Below are positions 52,738 through 61,777 of a stretch of 64,000 nucleotides of DNA, one piece after another. Under the pieces are notes generated by a model that ran no database searches, was not told the origin of the DNA, and saw only the letters and a list, made by a program, of their open reading frames with translations. Source of the stretch: Pseudomonas taiwanensis (GTDB taxonomy: Bacteria; Pseudomonadota; Gammaproteobacteria; Pseudomonadales; Pseudomonadaceae); the NCBI RefSeq assembly GCF_013393345.1, contig NZ_QJRF01000060.1, positions 186,001 through 250,000 of the forward strand. Reading direction: 5' to 3'. Numbering within the stretch: the first letter of the stretch is position 1; the number at the start of each line of letters is the position of its first letter. The translations under genes and the position numbers were made by a program.

Positions 52738-53571
52738 TCATTCTTGGAGCGCTGTCGCCCCACTCTTGGCCGTCCGTGTAGGAGCATGTGGAAGGAGAAC
52801 CTCACATGCCAACACAAGGCGCTGCGCATACGAGAAAGCTGCTTCGCGCACCCGGGCCTCAGAGAAGTAGAAAATCCAGACAACAGCCATGACCAAGGCC
52901 ACCCCAATGGTGACAGCCTCCCCCGCCCCAAGTAGTGCCTCTGGATGTGCGACAGCATCTAGCCGCTGCGCCCAGGAGCTGAGCCCTAGTCGCAGCATCA
53001 CCCAAGCGACAACCCCCAGGCACATCAGCAGTCCTAGCCAACGCACACCAAAGCCATTTCGACGATAGCCGTAAGTCACGTTGGCTCGAAACAGTAAGTC
53101 GAACTTCTTCTTATCTCTCGTCGCCTCCCGAAGCCAGTTGCCTGCTGCCGCATAGACTGCGTCTGCAGCCCCTGGATCCGCGCCCTCGATCTCCCTTGAC
53201 GGGAACACCACCTTTAGCTTCCTCGCCAAGAAATCGTGATAGCGTCGTTTGGACACCGAATCCAAGACGTCGTCGTGGTGACGGAGAACCTGGACACTGG
53301 GCACGCCCCCCCACCGCAACCAGAGGCCCTTCTCCTTGCCCTTGCCCAGGCTGCGAGCAATGTCCGATAGGAGATACAACCCACCCACGGCGCCCGCCAA
53401 CCACCACAAGCCCTTCAGTTGGAGCATCTGATTACCGTACAGCGCGATGGCCATGACCGCGAATGGCAGGAGGCACAGCAAGGCGGGATAGAGACGTGCC
53501 TGGCGCTCATAAGGGTCAAGCAGGAGCGTAGCCTTAGCCAGCCCACTACCCATTAGCTGCAGGCTGTTCAT
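52738..53571 (-). CDS. Membrane protein partner of an MBL hydrolase
   Basis: A 277-residue protein with two TM helices near residues 28-75 and two near 172-235, separated by a soluble middle domain (about 80-165, containing RRYHDFLARKLKV and NWLREATRDKKKFDLLFRANVTYGYRRN). Its ATG overlaps the stop of the MBL gene (ATGA), so the two are co-translated. No family recognised. A membrane effector or anchor controlled by the MBL protein is a possible role in defence, by analogy with other two-gene membrane systems. Confidence 0.75.
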   Translation of the reverse strand: MNSLQLMGSGLAKATLLLDPYERQARLYPALLCLLPFAVMAIALYGNQMLQLKGLWWLAGAVGGLYLLSDIARSLGKGKEKGLWLRWGGVPSVQVLRHHDDVLDSVSKRRYHDFLARKLKVVFPSREIEGADPGAADAVYAAAGNWLREATRDKKKFDLLFRANVTYGYRRNGFGVRWLGLLMCLGVVAWVMLRLGLSSWAQRLDAVAHPEALLGAGEAVTIGVALVMAVVWIFYFSEARVREAAFSYAQRLVLACEVLLPHAPTRTAKSGATALQE

Positions 53572-54644
53572 TTCTCGACCTCATGGTGGAAGGGAACATA
53601 TTCCAGAGCTCCATACCCATCTCGCTTTGGCATGTTTCGTTGATGCCGGATAGATTGGCCTTTGGTTTGTGCAACCCTGAAGCCACGCCGAATGAAGGCG
53701 TTAGTCACCACGCGCTTGGGATGAGTTGGCGCCTTCGCCGAAGCGGACGCAAAGGCTACTCGCCGGGGTACGACGGAGTCGTCTGGCGACGGCTCACCCA
53801 CGACCAAATTCAGTGCTTCCGTGGACACGTTGTGGCGCCCGCCATGGTGGGGAATTTGCACAAAGTCGACGGCAGACGGGAGATGAATACCCTGACCGAT
53901 CGCGAAATCGGCTGAGGCCTTGAGCGATTCCACGCCAGCATCACCGGTCAGCAGATAGCCGCGACCATCGTAACTGCCAAACACAACCACACTACTTTCA
54001 TTTTCAGCGCTGGTGGTCACCGCTTCTGGCAGATACTCCAAATCCCAAGCACTGGCAACGAACTGAACAGCTTTGCGCCCGAAATCCTTGAAAGCCTCCA
54101 CCACGCTTTCTACTTTCAACTCAGGAGACTTTTCGAACGCAGGAATAAGCTCATGGACATATCGATCTCGCGTCGGCGACAGCACCTGGAAGATGCCTAT
54201 CCGGCTACCCGCGAAGGGCTCCCGAACCGGAATGCCCCGCTCAACAGCAGCCTGTTCCAGGCGATAGGCAGCGCTCATTTTGCGCTGTAGGCGCTCCGCC
54301 AGGCTATTGTCAGTAATACGTCCGTCATGGAAGTAATGCCGAATCTCGCTGCTGTACTGCCATGGGCGATGCATCCACACCTCCCCCACCGAAAGTGTCT
54401 CCACGAGATGCGTCAGGCCCCCGGCATGGTCGTTGTCCGGATGAGAATTGACCAAGTAGTCCACATGGTGTGTCCCGAAATGCTTTTGGATATGGTCGAC
54501 CAACGCCACACCATATTCTTGGGTGCCTCCGTCGTAGACCATTACTCGGAAGCCATCACCTTCCCTCCAACGAATCGCGATGGCGTCACCGCTGTGCTCC
54601 CCATTCCCCACCGGTAAAAAATCGATTTCGATACCCGCTGTCAT
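53568..54644 (-). CDS. ComEC/Rec2-like MBL-fold hydrolase
   Basis: A 358-residue metallo-beta-lactamase fold protein. The metal motif is SHPDNDHAGG (His68, Asp70, Asp72, His73), with Ser in the place of the first His of HxHxDH, as is common in ComEC-like members. Further ligands are TGDAG near residue 232 and HHGG near 265. No signal peptide. Substrates in this family are phosphoesters, often nucleic acids, but none is assigned here. Operon with the membrane protein at 52738. Confidence 0.85.
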   Translation of the reverse strand: MTAGIEIDFLPVGNGEHSGDAIAIRWREGDGFRVMVYDGGTQEYGVALVDHIQKHFGTHHVDYLVNSHPDNDHAGGLTHLVETLSVGEVWMHRPWQYSSEIRHYFHDGRITDNSLAERLQRKMSAAYRLEQAAVERGIPVREPFAGSRIGIFQVLSPTRDRYVHELIPAFEKSPELKVESVVEAFKDFGRKAVQFVASAWDLEYLPEAVTTSAENESSVVVFGSYDGRGYLLTGDAGVESLKASADFAIGQGIHLPSAVDFVQIPHHGGRHNVSTEALNLVVGEPSPDDSVVPRRVAFASASAKAPTHPKRVVTNAFIRRGFRVAQTKGQSIRHQRNMPKRDGYGALEYVPFHHEVEK

Positions 54645-54966
54645 TCCATTGCCCTCGAACCCTGGTTTTGAATGGCCCAGTTAAAGGCAGTGCAGCACCC
54701 TTCAATGGACCAGTGATGGCGTAATAGTGGCGATCACTAGGAATTTCAAGGGGAGGGGTGTCAACGAGATAAGGTCGAAGCTGCACATGAGGACTGAAGG
54801 TGACGCTGAAAATAGCCAGGGCAGTGAAACGCTCGCGCCGAACATCTCGCCGATGCTTGTGCCGCCTTTGTCGCACCGTAAGCCGGGGTACCGGCACGTG
54901 AAGGAGGTTCAGCCATCGGCATACGTCGAACTAGCGATGAAATCCCTCTGCGCCCCCAGCCGGTGC
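54645..54966. other. Intergenic region between the WYL gene and the MBL gene
   Basis: 322 bp without a supportable gene; both neighbours are on the minus strand. It holds the promoter of the MBL/membrane-protein pair. Confidence 0.4.
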
Positions 54967-55812
54967 TCAAACCTCCTCAATACGAACTAGCACAATCTGC
55001 TGGTGCTCGGCAGGCGGGGCATCGGATTCAGTGATGTTCAAGCGCCTCATCAAATAGTAGAGCTGAGCCCGTCGGGTTCGAATTCTCGCCTCACCTTCCA
55101 CCATGTTGTAGTCGCGAGAAATAGCCGACTTCTTCGCCTCGGAATAGCTTGGATTGGGCCCGATAACCACATTGACAAAGGAGTTCCACTCAATGTCCTC
55201 AGGGACGGGATCCGCGGGTTTTGAAGACGTACCCACCGAGAATATCCGGCCGAGGACAAAATCTTTATGTTGTTGAGAGGAATAGCAGTACGCCCGCAAA
55301 TGCCAACGATAGCCATCCTGGGCAAACGCTAATGGAAAAACCAAGCGATCAGTTGGCTCGGGATTACTCATGGACTGGTAGCCAATGACGATAGCCATTT
55401 GCTTCTGAATTGCTCGAAGCAGAGGAATGAAGTTTTGCGGATCAATCTTTCGGCTGGGGTACGGAAAGAAATCTACCGGCGGTGCCCAGCCCACGAAGCT
55501 GTCGCTATGGGCGACGGTCCCCGTATTACGCCACAACAGTTCGCTTAGGTACTGCCCACAATCCTCCTTAACGAGTAAAGGCTGGAAGCCCTCTGTAGCG
55601 ACATAGGTCTTCTGCACCCGATCGTAGTGCATGTTCGCCGGAGCCAGTTCCTGGTATTTCGAAAAATCCAGAGAGGCTTGAGGCACAGAGATTTTGAAGA
55701 AACCGGTCAGGTCGGCGCGGTTCACTCGCCCTTCCCAGAGGAGACGAAAGTCGATGAACTCCAGCCGCCGCTCTTGACCCCAACGCCCTTGGCGAGACGA
55801 AATTTCACTCAT
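54967..55812 (-). CDS. BrxR/CapW-type WYL-domain transcriptional repressor
   Basis: A 281-residue regulator. The winged HTH (residues 10-70; RLEFIDFRLLWEGRVNRADL, then SVPQASLDFSKYQEL) is typical of BrxR and CapW, which repress BREX and CBASS operons. The WYL domain follows near residues 140-210 (YRWHLRAYCYS, KDFVLGRI), then a C-terminal winged extension. It is divergent from the MBL/E2-E1-JAB operon with 127 bp between, so it probably represses that operon and itself until a damage or infection signal is bound. Confidence 0.9.
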   Translation of the reverse strand: MSEISSRQGRWGQERRLEFIDFRLLWEGRVNRADLTGFFKISVPQASLDFSKYQELAPANMHYDRVQKTYVATEGFQPLLVKEDCGQYLSELLWRNTGTVAHSDSFVGWAPPVDFFPYPSRKIDPQNFIPLLRAIQKQMAIVIGYQSMSNPEPTDRLVFPLAFAQDGYRWHLRAYCYSSQQHKDFVLGRIFSVGTSSKPADPVPEDIEWNSFVNVVIGPNPSYSEAKKSAISRDYNMVEGEARIRTRRAQLYYLMRRLNITESDAPPAEHQQIVLVRIEEV

Positions 55813-55939
55813 GTCATTGATTTTCCTAGGCTTTTAATGGGGATAAAAAATATACGGACAAAAAGTAGACCGAAATAAAAACTATACGTATCCTAGCCGT
55901 CAGACCTGAAGCTAGCAATCGCTCCATAAGGGGGACACC
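55813..55939. promoter_or_regulatory. Divergent promoter with candidate WYL operator
   Basis: AT-rich 127 bp. TATACG occurs at 55851-55856 and again within the palindrome ATACGTAT (55884-55891), 33 bp apart, with related GACaAAAAgTA-like and GACCGAAAT blocks between. These are candidate repressor sites; no precise minus-10/minus-35 pair can be assigned. Confidence 0.4.
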
Positions 55940-57121
55940 ATGGCCGCGAAAATCACGTTCTTTCCCGTAGACAACGGTGATATGACCTTGGTGCGCCTGG
56001 CGGACACGCGAGTGACCACCCTGCTCATCGACATCCACATCCGCGTCGCCGCCGACGATCCTGCGGATCCTACTCCCGATGTCGCCAGCGAGCTGCGTAA
56101 GCGGCTCCAGTTTGATCGAGAGGGTCGCCCTTTCGTGGACGCCTTCCTGCTCAGCCATCCGGACAAGGATCACTGCAGCGGCCTGCGAAAACACTTCTGG
56201 CTGGGGGATCCAGACGAGTACCCCGATGATGAGCTCCCGCTAACGGAGAAACGCATTCTAATCAGAGAGCTTTGGTCCTCTCCGATGGTGTTCAGACGCC
56301 GCTCGAAAAATCACACACTCTGCGAAGACGCCCAGGCCTTCAACGCCGAAGCGCGCCGGCGCGTGAAGTACTGGCGCACCTATCATTCCGCCGGAGATGG
56401 AAACCGTATTCTGATCATGGGCGAGGATGAAAACGGTAAGACCGATGACCTGACTCCGATCGTGGTTAAAGCAGGTGAAACCTTCTCGACGATCAATGGC
56501 GACTCGTCGAGCTCGATGTATTTCTCAGCGCGTCTGCTAGCACCGGCGCCCAAGCAAGCAGATGAGAAACTTGAAGAAACCCTATCGAAGAATCACTCCA
56601 GCGTGATTCTCAATTTGGAAATTTTCCCGACGATTCTGGCCACCAAACGCACGCGTTTTCTGACCGGCGGCGACGCTGAAGTCGCGATTTGGCAACGACT
56701 GTGGGACAAGTACCAGAACACCCCGGACGTCTTGGCGTACGACCTGCTTCAAGCGCCCCACCACTGTTCCTGGCACTCGCTGTCCTACGATAGCTGGTCA
56801 ACCTACAAGGAAGAGGCAGAGGTCTGTGAAGAGGCGCGAAATGCGCTGAGCCAAGCTCGCGAAGGCGCAACTATTGTCGCCAGCAGTAAGCAGATTCTGG
56901 ACGATGACAAAGATCCACCGTGCATTCGCGCCAAACGTGAATACCAGTCGATCGTCAGGCCTGTGGATGGAACCTTCCTCTGCACGGGAGACGGAAAGCG
57001 CCCAGAACTTCTCGAACTAGAAGTGCAATCCGGCGGCAGCCTGGTTCGAATTGCCGCTGGCGTTATCGCTGCAACCGGAAGTGCAGTTGCTGCCGCGGCG
57101 CCTCGCGCGGGACGCCCATGA
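55940..57121 (+). CDS. MBL-fold hydrolase of an E1/JAB operon
   Basis: A 393-residue metallo-beta-lactamase fold protein with LSHPDKDHCSGL (His73, Asp75, Asp77, His78), LTGGDAEV near 240 and APHHCSWHS near 272 as the other metal ligands. It belongs to the same broad ComEC-like class as 53568-54644 but shares little outside the motifs. It overlaps the E2-E1-JAB gene by ATGA, so the two form one functional unit. AAGGGGG precedes ATG. The C-terminus is a hydrophobic Ala/Gly-rich tail. The substrate is unknown. Confidence 0.85.
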   Translation: MAAKITFFPVDNGDMTLVRLADTRVTTLLIDIHIRVAADDPADPTPDVASELRKRLQFDREGRPFVDAFLLSHPDKDHCSGLRKHFWLGDPDEYPDDELPLTEKRILIRELWSSPMVFRRRSKNHTLCEDAQAFNAEARRRVKYWRTYHSAGDGNRILIMGEDENGKTDDLTPIVVKAGETFSTINGDSSSSMYFSARLLAPAPKQADEKLEETLSKNHSSVILNLEIFPTILATKRTRFLTGGDAEVAIWQRLWDKYQNTPDVLAYDLLQAPHHCSWHSLSYDSWSTYKEEAEVCEEARNALSQAREGATIVASSKQILDDDKDPPCIRAKREYQSIVRPVDGTFLCTGDGKRPELLELEVQSGGSLVRIAAGVIAATGSAVAAAAPRAGRP

Positions 57122-59379
57122 GCGAACTCTTCGAATGGGGAAGCACTCTGAGCGGCGGGGAGGCAGAGTTGTGCTACCCGATGACAGTTTCTCTCCTGCG
57201 CGCCTGTGAGCTTAATCCGTACATCGACGTCATCGAGCTTCGTTGGGACGACGAAGGCGGTCGACGAACTGAGCTCATTGTGGTTGATGCGAGTGACGCG
57301 ACGGTGGCACGTGATAACCCGGCGGGAATTCGTCGTACTGAGCGACTGGCAATCGCAGTCAACCCTGACCTTCGCGTACCCGTGACCGTCCGCACATTGC
57401 GCAAGGACTTCCCCGCGCTTTCGCATCAGCACCCTACGCCTACCGACTCGCCGCGCATCCTGTGCTTGTACAACGTGGCCTGGAGCAGTGTCGAGCGTGC
57501 TTGGACTCCGGAACGCTTCCTGGATCGTATGTTCTGGTGGCTCAGGCAATCTGCAACACAGAACCTGCACCGCGACGACCAGCCCCTCGAACAGCTTTTC
57601 TATATGAGCCCGTACCAGCTGATCCTACCGGCTAACCATCTGGAGTTCGCAAAGGGGGACAACAACTACTTGGGCCTTCAGAGGGTGCCCTCCCCTCCCT
57701 CTGCACCGATTACGCTTCGGGCTCAGCCCGCAACTGCCGATGAGCTAGCTCAGCAGGGCCTGAAGGGCCTGCGTGTGCTCCCCTTGATGGTGGAAGGGGT
57801 CGGTTCATCTGAAGTTGTAGCGTTCCCAACCGATCTGGGGCAGCTTCAAGAACGTCTGATAGCCTGGGAAAGCAATCTCTGCGTGCCCTTGGCCGAAGCC
57901 ATCGGGCAGGCGATTCCAAGTGAGGGATTATCAGCCAAGAATCAGCGGGAGGATGAAGCGTTTCTGATCCTGGTTTGGGTCCCTCGCATCCGCAATGGCG
58001 AAGTCGAACGCCACGATATTCTCTGCTACGCGGTCCCCGCCTCATTGTTCGAGCTCGCCACGGCATTCGAGATCATCGGCCAAGCCGACGACCACGGCCG
58101 CTACTTCCGCACCCAACTTATCGGTCACACTCCTGGCGCGCCGGAGACTGACGCTTGGCGTTCGATTCCGGTCTTGCCGGTCGAAGTACGCGTGGCCATG
58201 GACAAAGAGCGTGCACGCCGCCTCTCGGCCATCGATAGTACTGCCGCGAGCTTCAACGGCGTTTTGGCCGGCGTCGGCTCACTCGGAGGATTGCTCGCCA
58301 ACCTCTGGCAGCGGGAAGCCTGGGGCGACTGGACTTATGTGGATCCAGACCAGTTACTACCCCACAACTTGCCGCGCCACGTTGCCTTCGATTTTGGGCT
58401 GGGCCAGGCGAAAGTCAGTGTTATGCGGTCCCTCGCCCAGCACGTCTATCCCGATCAGCCGGTACCCAATGCTATCGCGACCAGTATTACTGAGCGTAGC
58501 GATACAGTCCTGGCCGCACTTGCCGCCGCCGACCTACTGGTGGATGTCACCACAACCCTGGATACCCCCCGGGAAATCGCTCTGCGCGACGAAGCGCCAA
58601 GAACCGCCAACCTGTTCATTACACCTTCGGGCAATGGCTGCGTCCTCCTCCTTGAAGACACAGAACGCACCACGCGAGTCTCCGCCATGGAGGGCCAATA
58701 CTATCGAGCCATCCTCCGCAATGACTGGGGAGCCGGCCATCTGAAGGACCACGCTGGAGATATGTGGGTCGGCGGCGGCTGCCGAGACATTTCCGTCCAA
58801 CTCCCCTTTGACCGCATCCACCTGCACGCGGGAATACTCTCCCGCCAGCTACGGAAATCCGTGTTGCAGGATGAGGCTCGTGCTTGCGTCTGGTCAGTCG
58901 ATGAGGAATCGGAAGGGGTGACCTGCCATGAGATCGCATTAGCGCCCGTACGATCGACGACCCAGGCCGGTTGGTCCGTCATTTATGACGAGGCGATCAT
59001 CCAGCAGCTTAAGCACATCCGCGAACTCGCCCTGCCCAATGAAACGGGTGGGATTGTCTTGGGCGTCACTGATTTTGCTAGCCGAACCATTGTCCTGGTC
59101 GAGGTATTGGGTCCACCTGCAGATAGCCAAGCCAGTCCATCCCACTTTGTCAGAGGCAAAGCGGGGCAGGAAGAGGCACTTCAGGAGGTTCATCGTCTTA
59201 CTGCAGGCCTGGTGGATTACGTGGGCGAATGGCATTCCCATCCACGGGGATGTCCAGCGACGGCCAGTGCCGATGATCGTCGGCTGCTTGAAACAATGTC
59301 CGACTTGCTATCGAGCGAGGGGCTTCCGGTGGTCATGCTGATCGTGGCCGATCATGAGGTGTCGATCCATGTCCGCTGA
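57118..59379 (+). CDS. E2-E1-JAB triple-domain protein (bacterial ubiquitin-conjugation-like)
   Basis: A 753-residue fusion. Residues 1-160 resemble a prokaryotic E2: a mixed fold with HP at 105-106, then PRILCLY with Cys116 where E2 enzymes carry the catalytic Cys, and a W-rich helix (RFLDRMFWWL). Residues about 370-600 are a ThiF/E1 adenylation domain: GVGSLGG near 385, VDPDQLLPHNLPRH near 407, DFGLGQAKV near 425. Residues about 610-753 are a JAB/JAMM protease: Glu near 642, EWHSHP near 703-708 and the distal Ser/Asp (TASADD) near 715-719. One chain thus holds activation, conjugation and deconjugation functions. No separate ubiquitin-like gene is seen. Confidence 0.88.
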   Translation: MSELFEWGSTLSGGEAELCYPMTVSLLRACELNPYIDVIELRWDDEGGRRTELIVVDASDATVARDNPAGIRRTERLAIAVNPDLRVPVTVRTLRKDFPALSHQHPTPTDSPRILCLYNVAWSSVERAWTPERFLDRMFWWLRQSATQNLHRDDQPLEQLFYMSPYQLILPANHLEFAKGDNNYLGLQRVPSPPSAPITLRAQPATADELAQQGLKGLRVLPLMVEGVGSSEVVAFPTDLGQLQERLIAWESNLCVPLAEAIGQAIPSEGLSAKNQREDEAFLILVWVPRIRNGEVERHDILCYAVPASLFELATAFEIIGQADDHGRYFRTQLIGHTPGAPETDAWRSIPVLPVEVRVAMDKERARRLSAIDSTAASFNGVLAGVGSLGGLLANLWQREAWGDWTYVDPDQLLPHNLPRHVAFDFGLGQAKVSVMRSLAQHVYPDQPVPNAIATSITERSDTVLAALAAADLLVDVTTTLDTPREIALRDEAPRTANLFITPSGNGCVLLLEDTERTTRVSAMEGQYYRAILRNDWGAGHLKDHAGDMWVGGGCRDISVQLPFDRIHLHAGILSRQLRKSVLQDEARACVWSVDEESEGVTCHEIALAPVRSTTQAGWSVIYDEAIIQQLKHIRELALPNETGGIVLGVTDFASRTIVLVEVLGPPADSQASPSHFVRGKAGQEEALQEVHRLTAGLVDYVGEWHSHPRGCPATASADDRRLLETMSDLLSSEGLPVVMLIVADHEVSIHVR

Positions 59380-59488
59380 CCCTCACGTCGCGGTGCCGTG
59401 GCAGCAGCGGCGTCCAATCAATCGTCGCACCTGAATAGCACGACTCGAGCCGTCTCTTGCTCAAGGTCACACGAAGAGTTCATCGACC

Positions 59489-59968
59489 ATGATTTTTATA
59501 ATCGTTCTCTACTTGCTTGCGCTGCTGGTAGGAGCCACCTATTCAATCGGTGCGATGGCACTCGGTTGGCTAACGCAGCCATATGAAGTGCTCCGCATCC
59601 CCTTGATGTGCGGGGCCATTGCCTGCGTCGGGGGATGCCTTTACTGCGTCAGAGCGGTGTACTTAAACAAATGCGTGTACAAACGTTGGGATCCAGACTG
59701 GTATGCCTGGTATTTCCTCAGACCGATTGCCAGCACAATATCTGGGGCAATTAGCTATCTATTCCTGAAAGCAGGCCTACTTGTGCTCGAGTCGAGCGCC
59801 AACGCAGGGGCAAGCGAAATTGGCTTCTTTGCACTTGCCTTCATAGCTGGTTTAAACGTCGACAAATTCGTCGCCAAGATCGAAGAAGTCGCCAAGGCCG
59901 TATGGGGCATAGAGAAAACCAGATCTGCTGAATCCATCCCTGGCCGGAGCAGCGGGCTCGAACAATGA
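59489..59968 (+). CDS. Small integral membrane protein (159 residues)
   Basis: Four likely TM helices (near residues 1-25, 34-54, 72-95 and 105-125) and a short charged C-terminal tail (KFVAKIEEVAKAVWGIEKTRS). No family recognised. It follows the E2-E1-JAB gene by 110 bp on the same strand and could be its membrane effector, or belong to neither neighbour. The start ATG 59489 has only a weak RBS. Confidence 0.65.
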   Translation: MIFIIVLYLLALLVGATYSIGAMALGWLTQPYEVLRIPLMCGAIACVGGCLYCVRAVYLNKCVYKRWDPDWYAWYFLRPIASTISGAISYLFLKAGLLVLESSANAGASEIGFFALAFIAGLNVDKFVAKIEEVAKAVWGIEKTRSAESIPGRSSGLEQ

Positions 59969-60279
59969 AGCAGACCCCATATCGCTCAGTTGATAGTCCA
60001 GTCACGACCACAGCGAACTATCTATCAGCTGAACGTGTGGGCAACAGTTATGGTTGGGCTTGATGGCCCGTAGGCGATTTTCTGAACGACCGGAGCTCAC
60101 CAGGCTTAGGAGTAGTGCTGGACACGGTCACATGGGCACACCATCCAAGGTGGAAATGATTGCGCTGGGCGGCTGAGACTCTCTAATTCCCCCCTCCGCA
60201 GCGAATGCCTACTAGCAATGCGACATCAAAGACCCCATATTGATCGCGCGGTGATTGGTGCTAGTGGAGGGCGCCAGCG
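59969..60279. other. Intergenic region before the Wadjet locus
   Basis: 311 bp with no gene; it should contain the jetA promoter. No clear motif was identified. Confidence 0.4.
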
Positions 60280-61776
60280 ATGGACATCGACATCAAGCGG
60301 CGAACCCAGGAGCTCATTCACGCCCGCCAGCAGAACCCAGCCTGGCAGCTACTGGCAGCCCGTCGCGCTCCCCTCGTCCTCAGCTGCCTGCAGAATCTTT
60401 TCGAAAAAAACCGAGACGGAATCGCTTTCGAAGATGCGCTGACTGGCTTGGCCGAACTCCTCGAACTACACGCCAATAACGACGCCTTCAATGACGATGG
60501 CGAAGATTTCAACGCCTCAGCGCGCAAAGAACTTCGCAGTTGGATCAAGCGGGGCTTGGTAGTCGAGCGGGACGGCCAGCTGTACGCCACCGACGCGCTG
60601 GAAGCGGCAATGCGCTTCACCGCGAGCTTGGGCGCGCGAATCATGACCTCGACTGCCTCGCGCTTATCTATGGTGCAGCGCGAAATCGAAAGCTTGCAGT
60701 CCAGCCTCAACCCGGACCCTCGCAGCCGCGCGGACCACATCAAGCGAAAGATCACCGAGCTCGAAGCAGAGCTGGAAGCCGTCAATGCTGGACACGTTCC
60801 TGTTCTGCCCCCCGTAGAAGCCACCGAACGCATTCGGGAAATCTATGGCCTGGCAACTAGCCTGCGGGCTGACTTCCGGCGCGTCGAAGACTCGTACCGA
60901 GAGGCTGACCGGCGACTGCGGCAGTCCATCGTCAGCGAGAGGAATAACCGCGGCGATATCGTCGACAAGATGCTGAACAGCCACGACGACCTGCTGGAAA
61001 CACCCGAGGGCCGAGTCTTTCACAGCTTCCAGCTGCAGCTCTCGCGTTCGGCGGAGTTGCAGAACATGAAGATGCAACTGCGCGCCATCGCCACCCACCC
61101 CGTGACCTCGACCGCACTGAACCGTCAGCAGCAAACCGAGTTGCGCTGGCTGATTCTTCGATTGGTGGAAGAGTCCGCAGGGGTCATTCGCGCCCGGGCC
61201 CGCAGCGAGCGAGACGTGAAGGGCTTCCTCAAAACAGGGCTGGCCGCCGAACACCATCGCGTGGGCGAGTTGATCAACGACATCCTCCAGCAGGCGTTGG
61301 ATTTGGATTGGAGCAGCGCAGACACTCGCCGCACACCCGCCCCTATTCCGCCCGTTGCGGTGGCCTTCCCCAACCTGCCGCTGATTGAGCGACTACGATT
61401 CAAGGCCCTGGCCGGGAACGAGGAGCAGTCACTCGAGCTAGCCCCGGCTGCACTGGACCTGACAGATCTCGATGAGGACTTCTGGGACGCTCTGGATGGC
61501 CTGGACAGACAGGCACTAGTCACCCAGACACTCGAGGTGCTGGAGACCAGCGGCCGTCCCATGAGTATCGCGGAGCTCGCAGTTCAGCTCCCCCCGACAC
61601 ATGACCTCGAGACTCTCGCGTTGTGGCTCAGCATGGCCCGGGAAGTCGACGTCCCCATTCTCGACGACCGGGAGCAGGTCGATGTCGTTGCCCGTGAGGG
61701 TGTCGGTTTACGTTTCGAAGTTCCTCGAGTGCAGTTAGAAGCCGCACCGCTACGGCAAATGGATTGGGAGGTGTGA
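60280..61776 (+). CDS. jetA: JetA, Wadjet anti-plasmid system kleisin-like subunit (DUF3375)
   Basis: A 498-residue protein with the DUF3375 pattern. The N-terminal winged-helix region covers residues 1-110, a coiled-coil segment with REIESLQSSL and KRKITELEAELEAV lies near 140-175, then ADRRLRQSIVSE, DLLETPEGRVFHSF and a C-terminal winged-helix region. JetA is the MukF-like kleisin of the SMC-type Wadjet complex, which recognises and cleaves circular plasmid DNA. GGAGGG precedes ATG. jetB follows after one base. The identification rests on family pattern plus gene order. Confidence 0.88.
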   Translation: MDIDIKRRTQELIHARQQNPAWQLLAARRAPLVLSCLQNLFEKNRDGIAFEDALTGLAELLELHANNDAFNDDGEDFNASARKELRSWIKRGLVVERDGQLYATDALEAAMRFTASLGARIMTSTASRLSMVQREIESLQSSLNPDPRSRADHIKRKITELEAELEAVNAGHVPVLPPVEATERIREIYGLATSLRADFRRVEDSYREADRRLRQSIVSERNNRGDIVDKMLNSHDDLLETPEGRVFHSFQLQLSRSAELQNMKMQLRAIATHPVTSTALNRQQQTELRWLILRLVEESAGVIRARARSERDVKGFLKTGLAAEHHRVGELINDILQQALDLDWSSADTRRTPAPIPPVAVAFPNLPLIERLRFKALAGNEEQSLELAPAALDLTDLDEDFWDALDGLDRQALVTQTLEVLETSGRPMSIAELAVQLPPTHDLETLALWLSMAREVDVPILDDREQVDVVAREGVGLRFEVPRVQLEAAPLRQMDWEV

Positions 61777-61777
61777 G

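Noticed and set aside
54727-54990. An 87-codon plus-strand frame
   Set aside because: It overlaps the 3' end of the WYL gene, lacks an RBS and has no recognisable features.
55060-55085. GGTTCGAATTC resembling a tRNA T-loop
   Set aside because: It lies inside the WYL gene and no cloverleaf stems could be formed around it.
55940-59968. Calling the E2-E1-JAB/MBL locus a CBASS system
   Set aside because: No CD-NTase gene is present in the neighbourhood, so it does not meet the definition even though the E1 and JAB modules are shared.
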